From positions 20,435,866-20,499,865 of the forward strand of contig JAKOON010000007.1 of assembly GCA_022577435.1 (NCBI GenBank): 64,000 nucleotides of DNA, given 5' to 3'. The notes beneath the pieces were generated by a model. That model had not been told where the DNA came from and did not search any database. It saw nothing but the letters and a program-made list of their open reading frames with translations. The position numbers and the translations under genes are program-made. Each line of letters starts with the position of its first letter. Position 1 is the stretch's first letter. Of this stretch, positions 57,605 to 64,000 are shown in pieces. Source of the stretch: Embiotoca jacksoni (taxonomy: Eukaryota > Chordata > Actinopteri > Embiotocidae).

Positions 57605-59106
57605 TTGACTAAGTATGATGAAGTCAAATTGAACAGTTTTAGCAATGCTAGCAAATCTTGAAGAATTGAAGTTGGAGTAAGAACATGACTTACGCATTTT
57701 TTTAGGTCATTTACACATCACGGGAGGGTCTGTATTGTTTACAGCTTAGTGAGTTTCAGATTACAGTGGTCATATAGTGGTCCATACCCATTAGGATGCA
57801 GCAACCAGAAACAATCACCAATTAAGCGTGGCCGGGCCCTGTCAATTCACAAAGTACATTTTTAATCTAGTAATACCAAGCTACCCAGACACCTTTCTCA
57901 TATCAGAACTGGCTAGACAACAAGTCATATAAAGCACTTCTTTTGTGTAACCCTGCAATAAAGATGCATAGTGTTTCATTGCTTAGCGAATTCAACTTTC
58001 TGTTCACTTAAAACCATTTTATAAACTTATATTTCACCCATGTAGCATTTGTTTTACAGGTGACTTGAGTCTACACAGATGATGATTGGACGAGAGGATG
58101 CGCTATCCAAGCCATCTCACTTGCAACAACACTTTAGCCCTTCAATATTTTCCAATTTCTCAGTTGGAAAGAAACACCCAACAAGGTTGCAGGCTGAACC
58201 CTTGAACCCTAACTGTATCATGCTTGTTGTATGGTAGCATGGCAACAGTGGCTCGTGTCTGCTTGCCAGCTACGTCCTGTAACTTGTGTCACCTTTACAG
58301 GCTGCATTCTGATTGTTACCTGTGAGTAGGTGTTTGCACAGAACAGTGCAACACAGTTTGACATTTTCATCTTATTATTCTGTGTGATCCCGACATCCTC
58401 CAGAAGGATATCAGATGTCAGAGCTTAGAAAATCTCATTAGGGCCCAAACATCTGCATATACACTCTATAAAAGCAAATACATGTGGCACATGTCCAAGT
58501 GCACATCTGTGCGCAGACAACCTGTGGAAACAGCACAGATGTTCATATTTGCATGTCTGCATTTTCACCTGTAGAAGCACACACACATACGTGAGCAGAT
58601 ATACAGATACATACATGAATGTACATGCATTTATTTACATACAGTGCATACATAAATGCTTTAATCTGCATTACAGGTATTAAGATTTACCCTGTGAGCA
58701 AGTTTTTGATAGCAGTAATGGCAAAGTAAATACAAGCAAAAATATTTGATCATTTCTGTTAAAACACAGGTTTGCAGTTTTATATTCAGTATTCTGACAT
58801 TCAGGCACATTTATCCAAAATACCTGAAGTTAGAGACTATCTAATAAGTGCATGCAAGCACAGCCAAGAAAACATTTCTAAATTTTCTTAAAGGGAAATT
58901 TTGCCCGTTTTTATGTGGATGTAAACTTACGACAACAGTAAATGTTCAGTTGAAGTAAAACTTTTTTTCAGTGCGTCAGTGCCTACATAACCTAACCCCA
59001 AAATAATTTCAAAACCCAGTTCCCTTTGTCAAGTTCCTCCCCCTGTTGCCTAGCCACACCCAAAATGTACTGCGTGAATATGTTGGTGCAGCCATGCCCC
59101 ATAGGG
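57605..59106. other. non-coding sequence
   Basis: 58,570-58,640 has loosely repeated ACATACA motifs. Nothing else recognised. Confidence 0.55.
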
Positions 59107-59335
59107 AATTGTTCACAGTCGTTCTACCCTGCTGGGCCTAGATATCAGGGTAATTTTAACCAATAAGCATGCATCAAAATGGGCCAGCATTCTGGCACCG
59201 ATGCAAGTACCTCTGGCCCTTGACCACAAAAGTGTTTTTTTTCCTGAGCTCAGCGTATTCTTTAAATTGTTTTTAATGAATGCCAGGAGCTTGATGAGGT
59301 GTTCTTTTTTCTGGTCACTGAGAGTCCTGGTTCAT
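59107..59335 (+). repeat. unclassified dispersed repeat, copy C
   Basis: It matches the left half of copy B (39.4 kb): 'gttctaccctgctgggcc', 'atgggccagcattctgg', 'tttttaatgaatgccaggag', 'ttgatgaggtg' and 'ctggtcactgagagtc'. The right half with the paired CCAAT motifs is missing here. Confidence 0.65.
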
Positions 59336-59479
59336 GCTGGCCATGTCTTCTTGCACAGCTAATGCAGCTGCAGCAGCGTCTCTCTGCTATATTTCTTCAG
59401 CTGTTTCACTACTCTGGCTCAGGTAAATAGGGTCGAATATCTGGATCAGCCAAAACACAAAAAAATGTATCCTCATCCA

Positions 59480-60665
59480 TATAATCAGCTGAACTTTGGA
59501 GTCCTATTTGATGAGGACTTGTCCTTTAGACAACATATAAAGCAAATCTCCAGAACTGCCTTCTTTCATCTACGTAATATTAATAAAATCAGGAAAATCC
59601 TTCCTCAGCGTGACGCAGAAAAACTCATTCATGCATTTGTTACTTCTAGGCTAGATTATTGTAATTCCTTGTTGTTAGGATGTCCAAATTACTCATTAAA
59701 AACCTTGCAGCTGATCCAAAATGTTGCAGCAAGAGTACTGACGAGATTTAGCAAGAGAGATCATATTTCTCCAGTTTTAGCTTCTCTTTACTGGCTTCCT
59801 GTGAAATCAATAATAGAATTTAAAATTATCTTGATGACTTACAAAGCCCTACATGACCAGGCTCCATGATATCTTAGAGATCTTATAGAACCATATAATC
59901 CTAGCAGAGCACTTCTCTCTCAGTACGCTGGTCTACTTGTGGTTCCCAGAGTTTACAGAAGTAGAATGGGAGGCGGAGCTTCAGTTTTCAGGCTCCTCCC
60001 CTGTGGAACCAGCTCCCAGTTTGTGTTGGAGGGGCAGAAACCCTCTCTAGCTTTAAGATTAGACTCAAAACGTTCCTTTTTGATAAAGCCTATAGTTAGG
60101 GCTGGCTCAGGTAGACCTGAACCAACTCTTAGTTATGCTGTTATAGGCCGAGGCTGGTGGGGGACCTCGTTACATGCTGAGCTTCTTTTCTTTCCTCCTA
60201 CTCTTTAACTGATTCATACCTCACCATATTTTTCTCTCCCATAGTTTCTTCTTATTGTCTGTTGTCTCCATTCAGTTCCTTCGCTCGTGTAGTTTCTCTT
60301 CTTTCTTTTCCAGATGTCCCGTCATGGAGCTGCATGTCTCGGCCCTGCGCTTGTCGTCTCCACCAACAGTTCTTCTCTTCTATCTCTATGCTGTCCTTTT
60401 CTCTCTCTGCTCTCCTCTCACCCCAACCGGTCGAGGCAGATGGCCGCCCACCTCTGAGCCTGGTTCTGTCGGAGGTTTTTTCCTGTTAAAAGGGAGTTTT
60501 TTTATTTCCTGTGTTGGAGGTTTTTCTCCCTTAAAGAGGAGTTTTTTCCCTCCTACCTTATGTAGGAATTGTTGAATTGTTGGGTTTCTCTGTATAATAT
60601 TGTAAAGTCTTGCTGTAAGGACTTTAATGTGTTAAGTGCCATGAAATAACCTATGTTGTGAACTG
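59480..60665 (+). mobile_element. L2-type LINE, RT C-terminal region and complete 3' UTR (best copy)
   Basis: The frame 59,465-59,869 reads LNFGVLFDEDLSFRQHI, SRTAFFHLRNINKIRK, AFVTSRLDYCNSLLLGCPN and LIQNVAARVLTR, then ASLYWLPVKSIIEFKI, classic for the L2-clade RT thumb and C-terminal domain. A stop interrupts near 59,867, and the frame resumes at 59,939 with SVFRLLPCGTSSQFV and GQKPSLALRLDSK. The 3' UTR (60,110-60,665) includes 'gagcctggttctgtcggagg', two similar 'ggaggtttttYc...gagttttttY' blocks and the tail to 'cctatgttgtgaact'. 5' part and catalytic RT motifs are missing. Confidence 0.92.
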
Positions 60666-60699
60666 CTGCGTTTTTGTGAAACTCAGAGAAGGTGAACAG

Positions 60700-61135
60700 A
60701 TGGTATCTGCACATATGGTTCCCTCCATGAATCATGGAAACGGATCTCTAATGGCATGGAAGGCCTTTGCTGTTATAGAATTGTAGTGGCACAACAATCC
60801 AGGAGGTTTGAGCCACGTGGGAATATCCATGAGCCAAAACCCACCTCCAGGCCCCGTCAAGCTATTTAATCAAGAGGCACAGTGATGGAGTGCTTCATCA
60901 GAAGACCTGACCACCCCAATCACCTGACCTAAACTCACCGGCGATGGTTTGGGATGAGTTTTACCTCAAAGTGAAGGTAAAGCAGTCAACAGGTGCTCAG
61001 CATATATGGGAACCCCTTCAAGACTGTTGGAAAAGCTCTATGTGAGGCTCGTAAGCCTGGCAAGTTAGTGCAAAGCTGTTAAAGTTCAAAAGTCAGCCAG
61101 AGATGCTCTATTCAATAAATTATTGGATCTAATAT
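60700..61135 (+). mobile_element. Tc1-like transposase relic, C-terminal half
   Basis: Plus-strand translation with one clean frame from about 60,914 reads PQSPDLNSPAMVWDEF, KQSTGAQHIWEPLQDCWKSS, matching the end of a common fish Tc1 transposase (SPDLNPIEMVWDEL, QHMWELLQDCWKSIPGE). The catalytic Glu of the NPIE motif is replaced (NSPA), so the enzyme would be dead even if the frame were whole. Upstream, 60,740-60,850 shows decayed GSLMAW and the segment ending in 'ccaaaacccacctccagg' (the NDPKHTSR region). Confidence 0.88.
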
Positions 61136-61149
61136 GACCTAAATTTTAT

Positions 61150-61395
61150 ACCTATTAGATATACTCATGTCCCTGTCCCCAGGCTAACCTTAATCATCAC
61201 AACTGATTTCCTAACCCCAAACTTACCCAACAAGGAATCTTGTCCTAAATCTGACCTGAACCTTAAAAGTCCAAACCCTCAGACGGATGTTTGAAGGTAA
61301 GGACCAGACAAAGTATCCTCACGTCCAATGAAACCAAAGCCAGTCCTTACAAAAACAGACATACAAGTACACACTCACCACAATATTCCAGTTAG
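61150..61395 (+). repeat. fish dispersed repeat of unknown class
   Basis: 'ctaaccttaatcatcacaac', 'tcctaaatctgacctgaacc', 'gaccagacaaagtatcctca' and 'acatacaagtacacac' match, in order, a repeat common beside CA arrays in teleosts. No coding content is present; class unknown. Confidence 0.5.
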
Positions 61396-64000
61396 CTCAC
61401 AGTACCAAAGCAGTTTCAAAAATACATTGTCTCTGTTGCTTCTTCAAGGTATTTTCCCCAAGCATCAGCTGACAGGCAAATTGCTTGGTAGCTATTTAGG
61501 CCAAATTAGCTTTCTGATATTGACAAAACCTATTTGCCTATATCCCTGTAAGCTGTATGAGAGCAACGATAGCTATGGAAGAGCAAGCCTGGAGATTGAA
61601 CTCACTGGAGTGTACAATAGAACTAACTAGTTATGTGTCAAAGAGAAATGGGACACAGAGATACAGTGGGAAGTCACAGAGACCCCATACGGGAGGAGGC
61701 TTGCTGTAAGGCATCAAAAACAGCACAATCGGACTCACTGATGAGACACAAGGTAGACATTGGTTGACTTAGCTTGGATTGTAACTGCTTTCAATTACTG
61801 GGAGTGTTGTGCTGGCTTTTGGCCTGCCAAAAACACCCCCGGCCACAGGAGAATACAGGATCTCTTATTCTTCTACAAGCCAAGACTCTGCTTGGTTCAG
61901 CTTGATCTATCGCCTCCGCATGTCAGCGTCATTAAGAATAATGTTTACTCCAGTTGTGGCAATTTGCAAACTGAATAATGAAGCCAAGTGAGATGTGTAA
62001 CATACTGGAGCTACTGTATGGGTCCACACATTGTAGGTTTTGAATTGCATTAAGTATTCAAAGATAAAAAGTAAATGTTGACACACTTGGTGGTGTGCTC
62101 TGCAGCTAGGAAACAGAACAATAGAGAAAGTCAATGAAAGAAAGAAAATATGTCTTATTGAAACTGAAGTTACCTTTCATCTATGTGTTTAGTAAAACAG
62201 TGAAGACTAAATATGCAAGCACACAGAAGTTCAGGTCACAACAGATCTTATTATTAATTTTGTTATTTTCTAATGCAGGTAGAAAACATTAAAACTTTCA
62301 TGAGGTTGTCCGTGGCACACACCGGTGTCCTGTATTGCATTCCTGATGTTTTTTATTTGACAGTGTAAATCATTTGGCATTGAGTTACAGGCAGATGTCT
62401 CAGAGATATCTCCAATCAAAACAAAACCAATGACTGAAGGAAGGAATACAACTAAATAAATGTATGGAAGTACTAGCAGCAGAAAATGTGGGAGTATTAA
62501 AAGTAAAATGTCCACCTACAGTGTAGCCTAGAGCTATTTTTAATGAATATTTCAACTAGTCTGCTAAACTAGATGACCGTATATGTTGTTTGTCCCTACT
62601 CTCTTTTATTACCAATGGGAGTATACTGGCAGCTGTTCTCAAGATTGGCTGTTAAAAATGAACAGAAATCAATGGAAAAAACAAATAACTAATGATGTTA
62701 TGATGTTGCAATGCTATAGTAAATGTTGACACAAAAACAACTTGTTTAGATTTTTTTTAAAGGTTGTTTGGTACTATAATGACTAAAATCAAACATTGTG
62801 GTGCTTGATTTTGTTGCATAACATTTGGGAGAGTTACACATCTCTTAACATCAGTGTCACCAACTCATTGCCATAATGCTGCTATTTACTCTTCATGTTA
62901 CAGTTTTTTAAATGTATGTATTTGATGGAAGTATAATGTACATCTTTGCCAATAATTTTTCAAATCTCACTTTAGTCTGGTGGTGACACTTACTGTATTT
63001 CAAAATTATACTAGGTGTCCTTAACCATTGAGTTCAAAGTTCTTCATTTTGACCTTGTTGAGGAACTTATACTGACTGAATTCGAGGGATCTTTTTTCAT
63101 GTTTAAACAGTATACAGCTAAATTTATAAACTATCTGATGAATTTAGTGTCTTTCCACCTGACCAGTTTGGCACCAGAGTTCAGTTGACAGTTTTAAAAC
63201 CAAGCCAAACCAGGCTGCTCTTTATCAAACCAAACAACTGAAATATGACTTACTGAGAAGGGGCTTATAGCAACTGCAACATTTGTGTAAATCCTGGTAC
63301 CACATATGCAGGTCAACAAATAAGTGTTTTGTGTTTGTATCATACTGCATACATAGTTATCAAAGGTGTGTGACAGAGCAATCCATCAGTTGTGTACACA
63401 TCTGTAACCAAAGGCCTATAAGTTATGTCTTGCACTTAATGCAGTATTTTAAACGTTTTTTGTGAGCATTTTATGACATGTAATATCATAGACAGGTATA
63501 ATTTGCATGCAACAATTGTTTTACGATTAATTAGGCCTGAAGTTCTATAAATTTAGATGAAGGTGGCCTGTTAACAAGGCTGGCATCTTGTAAAAGGATG
63601 CATGGCTTGGTAAGGTCATGTTAAACTCATAAACAATGTCCACGTTCTACCCTAAACCGTACACTTTATATTAATATACTCCAGTATTGGACTGTAATAA
63701 TCATGCCACATTCCTCACACTCTTTATGCTAATAGCTAATATTTCCCATGAATACAATCTAGAAGTAATTACAACAAGTACATTTGCGTTCAAGTGAACT
63801 CCTCTGTCTGGACTTCAAGTTCTAACTGTTTTCAAATAAAGTTTGAAATAACATTTAACACAAGGCATCAGGTAGGATTTTGCTCAACTGCGTTCCTCCT
63901 CCTAAACTTCATTTAAATACTTGACTCCAATTGAATGAACTTTCTCCTGCTGTTTTAACCGTGCGTTGCCCACAGAAAAACACTGGCAGAGAAGTCATTA
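61396..64000. other. AT-rich non-coding sequence to window end
   Basis: Open frames stay below 82 codons, and no element, tandem array or RNA gene is recognised. Confidence 0.55.

Noticed and set aside
59020..59031. TTCCCTTTGTCA, identical to the first 12 bases of miR-204
   Set aside because: Bases after position 12 diverge and no complementary arm forms a precursor hairpin nearby, so it is chance similarity.
1..64000. CRISPR arrays, operons, prokaryotic promoters
   Set aside because: The tandem repeats seen are microsatellites or minisatellites without CRISPR repeat-spacer structure, and all content is of vertebrate type.

Overview
This window looks like repeat-rich, gene-poor DNA from a ray-finned fish, probably a percomorph teleost. 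The evidence is AT-rich sequence with many CA/GT, TCTA and TATTA microsatellites and a characteristic mix of decayed transposons: Rex3/RTE, Rex1- and L2-type LINEs, an L1-type LINE, several Tc1/mariner families including a Sleeping-Beauty-like one, gypsy-style LTRs, and a tRNA-derived SINE. All family names come from recalled family features; no database search was possible. I found no convincing host protein-coding gene, rRNA or tRNA gene. The longest open frames lie inside mobile elements or simple repeats or look accidental. The window is best read as an intergenic region or the inside of a very large intron.

Layout: 0-7.7 kb holds a GT repeat, a Sleeping-Beauty-like relic, one copy of an unclassified repeat and a short Tc1 element with intact inverted ends. 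A 5'-truncated Rex1-like LINE (minus) fills 7.7-9.2 kb. A SINE with perfect 13-bp target-site duplications is at 11.2-11.6 kb. A solo LTR nested in an older repeat is at 13.2-14.6 kb. A degenerate 23-bp minisatellite is at 17.7 kb and an L2 3' end at 19.5-20.1 kb. From 25 to 37 kb there is a dense run: two Rex3 3' ends in opposite orientation, four Tc1 relics (one split by a solo LTR), a Rex1-like RT relic and two LINE 3' tails with microsatellites. From 39 to 46 kb lie a second copy of the unclassified repeat, an LTR-like element holding a LINE tail, an L2 copy whose 3' UTR expanded into a minisatellite, and a 651-bp inverted-repeat element. From 48.4 to 51.1 kb an L1-like end, the 5' end of another LINE and the 3' end of a gypsy-like element are stacked. 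From 57 to 61.4 kb come a second SINE, the third copy of the unclassified repeat, the best L2 copy, a Tc1 C-terminal relic and another fish-type dispersed repeat. The remainder to 64 kb is unremarkable AT-rich sequence.

No genes act together here. What the window does show is a history of insertions: LTRs nested in older DNA transposons with exact target-site duplications, LINE tails ending in different simple repeats, minisatellites that grew from unit sequences inside LINEs, and a SINE tail resembling that of Rex3. The observations most worth following are the three-copy repeat with paired inverted CCAAT motifs (3.4, 39.5 and 59.2 kb), the five related LINE tails, and the 23-bp minisatellite. 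I did not find clear evidence of a new biological system.
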